Positions 9,549 through 14,418 of a DNA stretch of 14,418 nt are shown in pieces (position 1 is the first letter of the stretch; each line of letters starts with the position of its first letter). Below the pieces are notes generated by a model. It did not search any database. It worked only from the letters and a program-made list of their open reading frames with translations, and was not told the DNA's origin. The DNA comes from Symbiodinium natans. Taxonomy: Eukaryota > Sar > Dinophyceae > Suessiales > Symbiodiniaceae. Made by a program: the position numbers and the translations under genes. The stretch is taken from contig CAJNDS010000736.1 in NCBI GenBank assembly GCA_905221605.1, positions 64,001 to 78,418 of the forward strand, in the 5' to 3' direction.

Positions 9549-9584
9549 TCTCTGTTCTCCCTCTCCCCCCCCCCCCCCCCCCCC
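8791..9584 (+). repeat. polypyrimidine tract of about 790 bp (TTTCTC / CT / CCCT repeats)
   Basis: The plus strand is almost entirely C and T. TTTCTC hexamers dominate about 9010-9215, TTCTTC units 9205-9240, CTCCCTTT units 9430-9475, and uninterrupted CT dinucleotides about 9477-9545. It ends in a run of 20 C. Plus-strand open frames of 169-332 codons here are only Ser/Leu/Phe/Pro runs, and minus-strand ones are Arg/Glu/Lys runs, all created by the repeat. Mirror-symmetric polypyrimidine DNA of this kind can form triplex (H-DNA) and block polymerases. Confidence 0.97.
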
Positions 9585-9610
9585 GCGCGTGCCGCGCGCG
9601 CGCGCGCGCA
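9585..9610. repeat. alternating CG run after the C20 homopolymer
   Basis: GCGCGTGCCGCGCGCGCG and on, alternating purine-pyrimidine nearly without break. This is the classic Z-DNA-forming composition, and it lies directly at the end of the C20 (9565-9584). Confidence 0.9.
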
Positions 9611-9613
9611 CCC

Positions 9614-9632
9614 GCATCAGGAGCATCAGCTC
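9614..9632 (+). repeat. dispersed 20-mer, variant copy
   Basis: GCATCAGGAGCATCAGCTCGG, with small changes from the copy at 9734, 120 bp downstream. It begins immediately after the CG run. Confidence 0.55.
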
Positions 9633-9733
9633 GGTTGGTTTGGGAGCCCTTAAAACATCCTAAACACGCGTTTTGCCTTCGAAAAACCTTCAGAAAACGC
9701 TGTAAGGAAGCCTTTTGGGACCCAGGAAAGGGA

Positions 9734-9753
9734 GCATCATGAGCATCAGCGGC
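9734..9753 (+). repeat. dispersed 20-mer GCATCATGAGCATCAGCGGC, copy 2
   Basis: Identical over 20 bases to 8288-8307 although 1.4 kb away and across the pyrimidine tract. It is followed by CTCCCCAGGCCATCCAAAAC. Confidence 0.75.
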
Positions 9754-9938
9754 CTCCCCAGGCCATCCAAAACCCCCCTAAACACGCCATTAGTTATATG
9801 TGTTTGAATGCTGGCATGCCCACGAAACACCAAAAAGCAAGACCCCGAATGCCCTCTTGCTTTTCGGGTGTTTTCTGGGCATGAAGCCGTTCCCACACGT
9901 AAAATGAGCGGGTTTAAGGGTGTTTTTGCGCGGAGCCC

Positions 9939-10214
9939 AAAAACACTCGGTATTTACGAGATTTCCTCCTCTGGAGAACCACCCCGAAAAAACATCAGCT
10001 GGGTCTTTGGGCTGTGGGCCCGAAGGCCCACGAAGCCGCATGAGAAACGATGGCCCCATGACCCCCGCGCATCAGCAGGCATCAGCAGACCCCCCCCCCC
10101 CCCCGACATGGGTTTCGATGATGCACTTTGGGGGCGGGTCAAGGGCAACAAGGGTGGGGGCCTTCGACGCGTGAAAAACTTCATAAAAAAACACGGTATT
10201 GCAGCGTTTTTGCT
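9939..10214 (+). repeat. dispersed CGGTATT modules, copies 2 and 3
   Basis: Copies at about 9939-9966 (AAAAACACTCGGTATTTACG) and 10184-10214 (AAAAAAACACGGTATTGCAG), spaced about 245 bp apart. Between them lie GCATCAGCAGGCATCAGCAG (10069-10088) and a run of 15 C (10090-10104). Confidence 0.5.
10014..10031. repeat. perfect hairpin, 7-bp stem with CGAA loop
   Basis: GTGGGCC (10014-10020), loop CGAA, GGCCCAC (10025-10031). It is not followed by a T-run and there is no gene beside it, so I do not call it a terminator. Confidence 0.7.
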
Positions 10215-10361
10215 GTCTTGGGGCTGCGGGCCAGGGATGCGCTCATGATGCTCCCCTGGTTTTGGGCTTCCGGTAACCCCCCCCAAACCTTGAAAAATGT
10301 GATGCGCGCCCGTGCGGGTTTACTGGGGTGCTGCGGGTGTTTGGGGGCCCCGGTTTTTCGT

Positions 10362-10392
10362 AAAAAAACCATGGTTTTTAAGGTTTTCGTGC
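10362..10392 (+). repeat. dispersed CGGTATTTAC module, copy 4 (decayed)
   Basis: AAAAAAACCATGGTTTTTAAGG and the following GTTTTCGTGC align to the other copies with substitutions. Confidence 0.4.
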
Positions 10393-10516
10393 TTTTTCGC
10401 AACACCGCCTGTTGCATCCCCTTGGATGCCGTTTTGAAGGCCTCCCGAAGGGCCCCGCGCGAATTTGAAGGAGTTTGGGGCGGGGTCGGCGGCCCGGGCG
10501 GTCACCCCTTAAAGCT

Positions 10517-10532
10517 GTCGCTTTAGAGCGAC
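10517..10532. repeat. perfect hairpin, 6-bp stem with TTAG loop
   Basis: GTCGCT / TTAG / AGCGAC. A second short hairpin, GAGCC / TCC / GGCTC, lies at 10578-10590. Between them is GGACCACGGGCG (10547-10558), shared exactly with 8708-8719, which ties this region to the dispersed-repeat family. Confidence 0.65.
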
Positions 10533-10714
10533 GCGGGCTCCGCCCTGGACCACGGGCGGCGCGGGGGCCGGATGTAGGAGCCTCCGGCTCAGGCCACCGA
10601 ACTAAGAGCCCTCCTCTCAATCCCAAAGCCCAATTCCCCCAAGCCGAAGGCCTGAACCTGAAAAGTCTGCAATCTTCTTGTTGTTGTTGGGGAGCTTCTT
10701 GGCCCTGGCTGCTG

Positions 10715-10796
10715 CTTTGGGGGGGGGTAGGTGGGGGTGGGTTGGTGGGGGGGGTTGGGGGTGGGTGGGCCGCGTTTTAGGATTGGGGGCCCCCAC
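10715..10796 (+). repeat. G-rich tract with quadruplex-forming runs
   Basis: Runs of 3-9 G separated by one to three bases (GGGGGGGGGTAGGTGGGGGTGGGTTGG and on), then TTTTAGGATT and the palindrome GGGGGCCCCC (10787-10796). Minus-strand open frames here are Pro/Thr runs. A G-rich tract just left of the C-rich telomeric block has the polarity of a head-to-head pair. Confidence 0.7.
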
Positions 10797-10812
10797 AACC
10801 ATCCAACACGCC

Positions 10813-10937
10813 GCCAGGGTCCGCGGGACCCTAAACCCTAAACCTAAACCCTAAACCCTAAACCCGAAACCCTATACCCTAAACCCTAAACCTTACTAAA
10901 CCCCAAACCCGAAACCTGAGCACTCGGGGACCCTGGC
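10813..10937. repeat. 10-bp inverted repeat enclosing a telomeric block
   Basis: GCCAGGGTCC at 10813-10822 and its exact reverse complement GGACCCTGGC at 10928-10937 bracket the C-rich telomeric block. The left arm also forms the local palindrome AGGGTCC-GCG-GGACCCT (10816-10832), whose right half merges into the first CCCTAAA. Confidence 0.85.
10829..10919 (-). repeat. short telomeric block, CCCTAAA on the plus strand, degenerate
   Basis: About 12 units, including CCCTAAA, CCTAAA, CCCGAAA, CCCTATA and CCCCAAA. Same polarity as 7680-7827. The many variants indicate an old interstitial block. Confidence 0.92.
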
Positions 10938-10994
10938 AGGCCTGGGACATCCGAAGATTCCTGGACGGCATGAGAGAACGGCCCTGACTGCCCG

Positions 10995-11027
10995 CTGCCG
11001 CCGGGCCCGCCGCATGCCGCCCGGCAG
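10995..11027. repeat. GC-rich hairpin at the point of polarity change
   Basis: CTGC[CGC]CGGGC (10995-11006) pairs with GCCCGGCAG (11019-11027) over 9 bp with a 3-base bulge. It lies between the last C-rich telomeric block and the first G-rich one. Confidence 0.5.
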
Positions 11028-11032
11028 AAAGA

Positions 11033-11193
11033 TGGGGGTTTTGAGGGTTTTGGGGGGCGGTTTTGGGGTGTCGTTGAGGGTATTGAGGGTTTTGAGGGTT
11101 TTGGGGCTTTTGAGGGTTTTGAGGATTTTGAGGGTTTTGAGGGTTTAGGGGGTTTACCGTTTAGAGTTCAGGGTTTAAGGGTGTTCGGGGTTT
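11033..11193 (+). repeat. degenerate telomere-like block, TTTTGAGGG / TTTAGGG on the plus strand
   Basis: Units such as GGGTTTTGA, GGGTTTTGGGG and GGGTATTGA, then GGGTTTAGGGGG and GGGTTTAAGGG. The G-rich strand is now the plus strand, the reverse of 10829-10919. Confidence 0.85.
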
Positions 11194-11499
11194 GGTTGCA
11201 GGTGGCTTGAGATTGATGCGGGGAAAAGTGCCCGGGAGTGGCCTCCTGAAACCCATGGCTGGCTTCAACAGGGCACTTATCATCCAATTATAATAACTGT
11301 ACTTCTAGCCCAAATTAGAACCATGTTAGGGCACTTAGGGGGCTTGAGGTGGTGGTGGGGAGGGCGGCAAAGCGACACCTAAAGACACAGAAGCGCTGAA
11401 TGCATCCCCCACCCAAGGTAAACCTAAACAGAGAAACTAAACCTAAGCCGCAACCCCACAAACCGACGTTGTTTGCCCCGAAAGCAGTGTCCCCTTTGG

Positions 11500-12165
11500 G
11501 CCCCTTGGGCCCCGGTGCCTGTTGTAGTGCTGCCCTGCTTGCTCTCGCTAAACTGGAAGTGCTGGTGGCGCACTTCGAGTCGGGGATGTATGCCGTATGG
11601 TGAAACCGCCGCGAGACAAGGCGCTCAGATCCGCCTCCACGGAGCGACTCCGCTGACGTGGATGACAGGAAGGTTGTAGAATGTGCACAGGTCGAGGTCA
11701 GTACTTTGCGCCACTGCCAAGCGTCAGCTTCAGCTTGACAGCGCCATGTCGCAGGGCAAGGCGGCTTCCGTGTTTTTCCCGCTAAGCCTTTCACGTCCGG
11801 TGCTCCAACCACCAGTCCAACCCTGGGTCCGTTTCTGTTTTTTGACCGATATCCCGCACCTTCCGCCAATTCCGTTGCCCCTTGTCCGACGACATGCAGC
11901 TTTCCCGAATATGCGGCAACTTTGTGGAGTACTTTGTGGGGCTGCTGATCGAGATCGTGCACGTCGAAAATCGCCCTATTTGGCATCTGCTCGAGAAGCA
12001 TCCCGCAATCAGTGGTCGCTTTTGGCTACAAGGAGTCGTTCTCCTATGACCTTGGATATGAGAGCTTTTCAAGGGCGGACGTTTTTTTTGATTACGTGGT
12101 CGAAAGTGCACATACGCGTTTGGCGCGGCTTGGACAGTCGCACAGCCTTTGCAGCCGACTAAGCT
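11500..12165 (+). pseudogene. possible broken gene, unidentified; strand not certain
   Basis: Several plus-strand stretches look like real protein but are in different frames or split by stops. LAKLEVLVAHFESGMYAVW ends at TGA (11601), and after the TGA the same frame resumes through a segment including SDSADVDDRKVVECAQVEV (to about 11735). From about 11890 (ATG at 11892) another frame reads MQLSRICGNFVEYFVGLLIE and then HVENRPIWHLLEKHPAISGR. About 12020 it would need a single-base shift to continue as GYKESFSYDLGYESFSRADV and FFDYVVESAHTRLARLGQS, up to a stop at about 12161. A minus-strand frame of 228 codons (11315-12001) and one of 128 codons (11791-12177) cover the same region. I know of no matching family. 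Alternatives are exons with unseen introns, assembly indels, or chance. Confidence 0.3.
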
Positions 12166-12176
12166 GACTAAACCCA

Positions 12177-12185
12177 CCCCCCCCC
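12177..12185 (+). repeat. C9 homopolymer
   Basis: One of several long C runs on the plus strand (others at 3056, 9565, 10090 and 12541). Such runs are prone to length errors in both replication and sequencing. Confidence 0.8.
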
Positions 12186-12254
12186 ATGGAGCGCACCCTA
12201 GCAGTGGACGGGAGGTGCTCCCAGACCTGAGGATGAATGAACAGCTTCAGGTCT

Positions 12255-12400
12255 GAATTCGTGTGAGTAGGCTTAAGGGATAAGGGTTTAGGACTTGGGT
12301 TTTTGGATTGGTTTGGGGTGTAACGGGAGAAGACTCAAGCTGAATTCCGGTCTCTAAGACGTAAGCCCAAACCTCAAGCCCCGAGCCCTTGCATCACCCT
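12255..12400. repeat. scattered degenerate telomere-like words
   Basis: GGATAAGGGTTTAGGACTTGGGTTTTT and nearby words (12277-12325) are G-rich. The segment 12361-12390 (AAGCCCAAACCTCAAGCCCC) is C-rich. Both look like decayed heptamers. Confidence 0.4.
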
Positions 12401-12425
12401 GCGCCCTGCGCTCCTCCTCACCCTG

Positions 12426-12607
12426 ATGTTGCGCCCCTCCACCCTCGACTCCTCGTTTTCGGCCGAGGATATAGCAAAGACATGCAAGAAGACCATCATC
12501 ATTATGACTCTATCATGTGGCAGAAAAAAGAGCGGAAAGACCCCCCCCCCCCCCCTGTGGCAGGCTGGGAGAAGTTCGTGCCGCAAGATCAGACAAGGAT
12601 GGTGTAG
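12426..12607 (+). other. possible exon or coding remnant, unidentified
   Basis: One plus-strand frame ends in GYSKDMQEDHHHYDSIMWQK, then KERKDPPPPPVAGWEKF and a short tail, with TAG at 12605. The five Pro are encoded by a C15 run (12541-12555), so the frame depends on the exact length of that homopolymer. A second plus-strand frame (12426-12665) and a minus-strand frame (12374-12631) are also open. The PPPP-GWEKF element superficially resembles the start of a WW domain, but the second conserved Trp is missing. No family assigned. Confidence 0.25.
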
Positions 12608-12651
12608 CCTCTCTCGGAGATCTGTGGCCAAAAAAGAGTGGGTGGCTGTTT

Positions 12652-13063
12652 TGTTTAGGGTTTAGGGTTTATAGAAATTGTATAGGGTTTGTGTCCGGAG
12701 TTTTGGGCGGGTTTTGGGCGGGTTTTGAGCGGGTTTTGAGCGGGTTTTGAGCGGGTTTTGAGCGAGTTTTCTTTTTTGCTTTAGGCAGAGAAATATAGGG
12801 TTTGTGTCTGGAGTTTGGGCGGGTTTTGGGTGGGTTTTGGACGGTTTTTGAGCGAGTTCCCTTTTTTGCTAGGCAAAGAAATTGTGTAGGGTTTGTGTAG
12901 GGTTTGTGTCGGGCAGGTTTTGGGCGAAAGTTTTGGGCGAAAGTTTTGGGCGAAAGTTTTTGGCGGGTTTTGAGCGAGTTGTCTTGTCCGGAGTTTTGGG
13001 CGGTTTGGGCGGGAAAAGGGGCGGGTTTGGGGCGGGTTTTGAGGGAGTTGTTTTTGCTTTAGG
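12652..13063 (+). repeat. higher-order minisatellite of TTTTGGGCGGG / TTTTGAGCGGG units
   Basis: It opens with two TTTAGGG (12654-12667). Four copies of GGGTTTTGAGC (11 bp) follow at 12720-12763, after GGGTTTTGGGC copies. These short units form cassettes of about 100 bp. Each starts with AGAAATTGTATAGGGTTTGTGTCCGGAG (12673; variants at about 12788 and 12886) and ends with GAGCGAGTT..TTTTTTGCTTTAGGCA (about 12774, 12872 and 13053). The plus strand is almost free of C except in CGGG and GCG. Overlapping minus-strand frames rich in Pro, Lys and Thr are by-products. Confidence 0.9.
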
Positions 13064-13324
13064 CAAAAAAATGCCATTACATACGTTTCAGAGATTCGTT
13101 GCCCCCCCCGCCCCCGCTCTTTGCCACCTTCTTCGAGAAGGATCTGCGCGGCCGCCTCCATGTTCGGCCATTGGTCTTTTTCTGGGGCAGTTTCCCCACT
13201 ATGAGTGTTCTAAAAGTCTTTGGCTGCTTGGAACGTTGCGATTCGCTTCTCTTTGAGCCAAGACGACGGTCAGTTGCACAAGGTTTGCTGGCAACAGCCC
13301 GTGGCAGTAAGTTTCTAGCTTTCA
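13064..13324. other. non-repetitive island inside the minisatellite; possible exon, strand unclear
   Basis: About 255 bp of unrelated sequence splits the minisatellite between AGGCAAAAAA and AAAAATTGTATAGGG. On the plus strand, TTTCAG precedes it (about 13091) and GTAAGT ends it (13307), with an open frame between them that reads LFATFFEKDLRGRLHVRPLV and on. On the minus strand, the stretch APEKDQWPNMEAAAQILLEE is equally protein-like and is bounded by TTTTAG and GTATGT. Both strands offer splice-like borders, so the strand cannot be decided. No family recognised. Confidence 0.25.
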
Positions 13325-13435
13325 GAAAAATTGTATAGGGTTCAGGTCCGGGGTTTTGGGCGGGTTTTGTGCGGGTTTTGGGCGGGTTTTGGGCGAAAGT
13401 TTTGGGCGAAAGTTTTGAGCGAGTTTTGTTTTTTG
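13325..13435 (+). repeat. separated cassette of the TTTTGGGCGGG minisatellite
   Basis: AAAAATTGTATAGGGTTCAGGTCCGGGG, then TTTTGGGCGGG and TTTTGGGCGAAAG units, then GAGCGAGTTTTGTTTTTTGCTTT, in the same order as the cassettes at 12673-13063. Confidence 0.85.
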
Positions 13436-13495
13436 CTTTGCTGTGGCTGGGGGCCCTGGGGCTCCGGGGGGGAGGGGGGGCACAAATAACTTGGA

Positions 13496-13640
13496 ATCCC
13501 GAGGTTTAAGTGAAATGAATAGTTGGGTTTTCGAAGGCGCCTTGAACGTATTTTACTTACGCTCGGCTTGCGAGCTGTTTAGACAAATAGTGTGGGACAT
13601 TCACGATGATACCACATACAATTTCTTTTATCCTGGTCTT
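13496..13640 (+). other. possible exon or coding remnant, unidentified
   Basis: A plus-strand frame reads SEMNSWVFEGALNVFYLRSA, then CELFRQIVWDIHDDTTYNFF, with a balanced composition, unlike the surrounding G-rich repeats. It is part of a 73-codon open frame (13443-13664) whose start lies in a G-rich homopolymer region and whose end lies in the telomeric array. So, if real, it should be spliced at about 13500 and 13640, where AG and GGTTTA could serve. Base composition is closer to 40 percent GC than that of its neighbours. No family recognised. It is the best-looking coding segment of the right half. Confidence 0.3.
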
Positions 13641-13645
13641 GAGGG

Positions 13646-13715
13646 TTTAGGGTTCAGGGTTTAGGGTTTAGGGTTTAGGGTTTAGGGTTGAGGGTTTAGG
13701 GTTTAGGGTTTAGGG
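13646..13715 (+). repeat. plant-type telomeric array, TTTAGGG on the plus strand
   Basis: Ten heptamers in perfect phase: eight TTTAGGG, one TTCAGGG and one TTGAGGG. This is the polarity of a right chromosome end, opposite to the array at 7680-7827. Confidence 0.96.
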
Positions 13716-14085
13716 TGTTCCCGCGGTTTAAGTTCGCTAAGGTGGCGGGCTTTGGGCCGTTTTGGGGCAGTGTGCTGTTCGGATCCAGGGGGAGGTGCTG
13801 AGGGCTGTGTGCATTCATGAGTGCGAGACGAGTGTTTCAATACGCTTGCGCGCGCCGCCTCGGCAGCCGGGCCGGTCTTGGGGAGGAAAGAGGGTTTTTG
13901 GGAAAGGTCCCAAGGTCAAGGGCAGGGGGAGGGGGGGTTTCACGGAGGGTCCCAGGGGGGGGGCAGGATTGGGGCCAAAAACCAGCCAAAATTCGGGCAT
14001 GGGGGGAAGGATGTAGGAAGTTATGTCAGATATGGGGCTGCCTCTATGACATCGGCGGGGAACAACGTAAACCCGGGACGGTGAT
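13716..14085. other. G-rich DNA, no gene recognised
   Basis: Several runs of 7-9 G on the plus strand (13927-13975). Three overlapping plus-strand frames of 84-92 codons are open from about 13762 to 14095. The first 30 codons of one (around EVLRAVCIHECETSVSIRLR) look passable, but the rest is Gly/Arg-rich by-product of the G runs. Confidence 0.45.
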
Positions 14086-14418
14086 GATTTCATGATATAT
14101 GATCTAGATTTCCGGACAAATATTTTTACGATGAATATACGAGGTTGGAGGCACGATCAAATAATCTATTTCAATATAGATCATAATTATTTCATTAAGT
14201 TTCTTAAGAAAATTCATAAGGATCATTAGGAAATATTTTTTCTAAATGAAGAAACGAAATAATGAAAGAATTGAGTTTTTTGGGTTATATTCATGGCTCT
14301 CGATTGAGAAAATAAAAGGGTTGAAAAGAATTTTTCATTCTAATGGAGAATATTTTGATTCGATGATATTTAATTCGTGCTCTGGGAATTCGGAAAAGAT
14401 CTTTATCTCGAATTCTGG
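14086..14418. other. AT-rich block of foreign composition, running off the window
   Basis: Composition changes within about 20 bp, near 14085, from GC-rich to roughly 30 percent GC and stays so to the end. Nothing like it occurs elsewhere in the window. The style (long A and T runs, ATATAGATCATAATTATTTC) resembles organellar intergenic or coding DNA. Possibilities are an inserted piece of plastid or mitochondrial DNA, a genuine AT-rich nuclear segment, or an assembly join. Restriction-like words are present (GAATTC at 14386 and 14410, AGATCT at 14397) but are not evidence by themselves. Confidence 0.7.
14246..14418 (+). CDS. possible partial open frame in the AT-rich block
   Basis: An ATG at 14246, just after a TAA, opens a plus-strand frame of 57 codons that is still open at the window edge. 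It starts MKKRNNERIEFFGLYSWLSI and later reads EYFDSMIFNSCSGNSEKIFI. Fifty-seven codons without a stop in DNA this AT-rich is longer than expected by chance, although minus-strand frames of about 30-40 codons are also open. The piece FDSMIFN recalls the FNSMLFN segment near the start of plant plastid AccD, a weak match of seven residues that I would not rest a name on. Confidence 0.3.
   Translation, partial: MKKRNNERIEFFGLYSWLSIEKIKGLKRIFHSNGEYFDSMIFNSCSGNSEKIFISNS

Noticed and set aside
8911-9626. Minus-strand open frames of 112 and 105 codons rich in Arg, Glu and Lys
   Set aside because: Complement of the same pyrimidine tract; GAGAAA repeats give Arg/Glu/Lys runs automatically.
8744-9742. 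Plus-strand open frames of 332, 291 and 169 codons made of Ser, Leu, Phe and Pro
   Set aside because: They are translations of the pyrimidine repeat in three frames; composition follows the DNA repeat and there is no domain.
10014-10031. Intrinsic terminator
   Set aside because: A perfect stem is present but no T-run follows and no gene is adjacent.
10589-10802. Pro/Thr-rich minus-strand frames of 61-69 codons
   Set aside because: Direct result of the G-run tract on the plus strand.
13245-13265. Relict of a dinoflagellate spliced leader (TTTGAGCCAAGA resembles its complement)
   Set aside because: Only a few bases agree and the central part of the leader is absent; no other match was seen in either strand.
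1-14418. Ribosomal RNA, transposase, reverse transcriptase or other hallmark mobile-element genes
   Set aside because: No conserved rRNA segment and no catalytic motif of these families was recognised in any listed frame.

Overview
This window looks like nuclear DNA from a eukaryote with plant-type (TTTAGGG/CCCTAAA) telomeric repeats. It is GC-rich, dominated by repeats, and has no gene I can name. There is no operon-like packing, no ribosome-binding-site context and no recognisable bacterial family. The GC-rich background, large satellite units, long polypyrimidine tract and many telomere-like tracts would suit a dinoflagellate, another TTTAGGG-telomere alga or protist, or the subtelomere of a plant-lineage organism. 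No dinoflagellate spliced-leader sequence was found, so the taxonomic guess is weak.

Layout. From 1 to about 1930 lies a tandem satellite: three near-identical 340-bp units, with older, shorter, decayed units to the left and a diverged unit to the right. From 2130 to 3940 the DNA is mostly unique with nothing recognisable. A decayed copy of the 340-bp family returns at about 3945-4260. It runs into a second satellite with a 327-330 bp period (about 4297-5125, two full copies and a partial third). From 5126 to 6980 there is unique sequence without an identifiable gene. From 6985 to 7490 there are G/T-rich tracts. At 7680-7827 there is a CCCTAAA array, followed by a compound CAA/CAG/CAC microsatellite (7874-8104). 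From 8288 to 10590 there is a dispersed repeat family built on CATCATGAGCATCAGC and CGGTATTTAC motifs, interrupted by about 790 bp of almost pure pyrimidine that ends in C20 and a CG-alternating run. A second C-rich telomeric block (10829-10919) sits inside a perfect 10-bp inverted repeat. A G-rich block of opposite polarity (11033-11193) lies beyond it. From 11315 to 13720 there are protein-like but interrupted islands between TTTTGGGCGGG/TTTTGAGCGGG minisatellites. These end in a TTTAGGG array (13646-13715). From 13716 to 14085 the DNA is G-rich, then it changes abruptly to a strongly AT-rich block that runs to the end.

The most notable features are these. Every clear telomeric block left of about 10920 is C-rich on the top strand and every one right of 11033 is G-rich, which is the polarity of the two ends of a linear molecule. 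The AT-rich junction near 14085 looks like a different genome compartment or a join. The satellite DNA shows recent homogenisation. Coding calls here are low confidence and are given as candidates only; many long open frames are by-products of GC-rich or low-complexity repeats.
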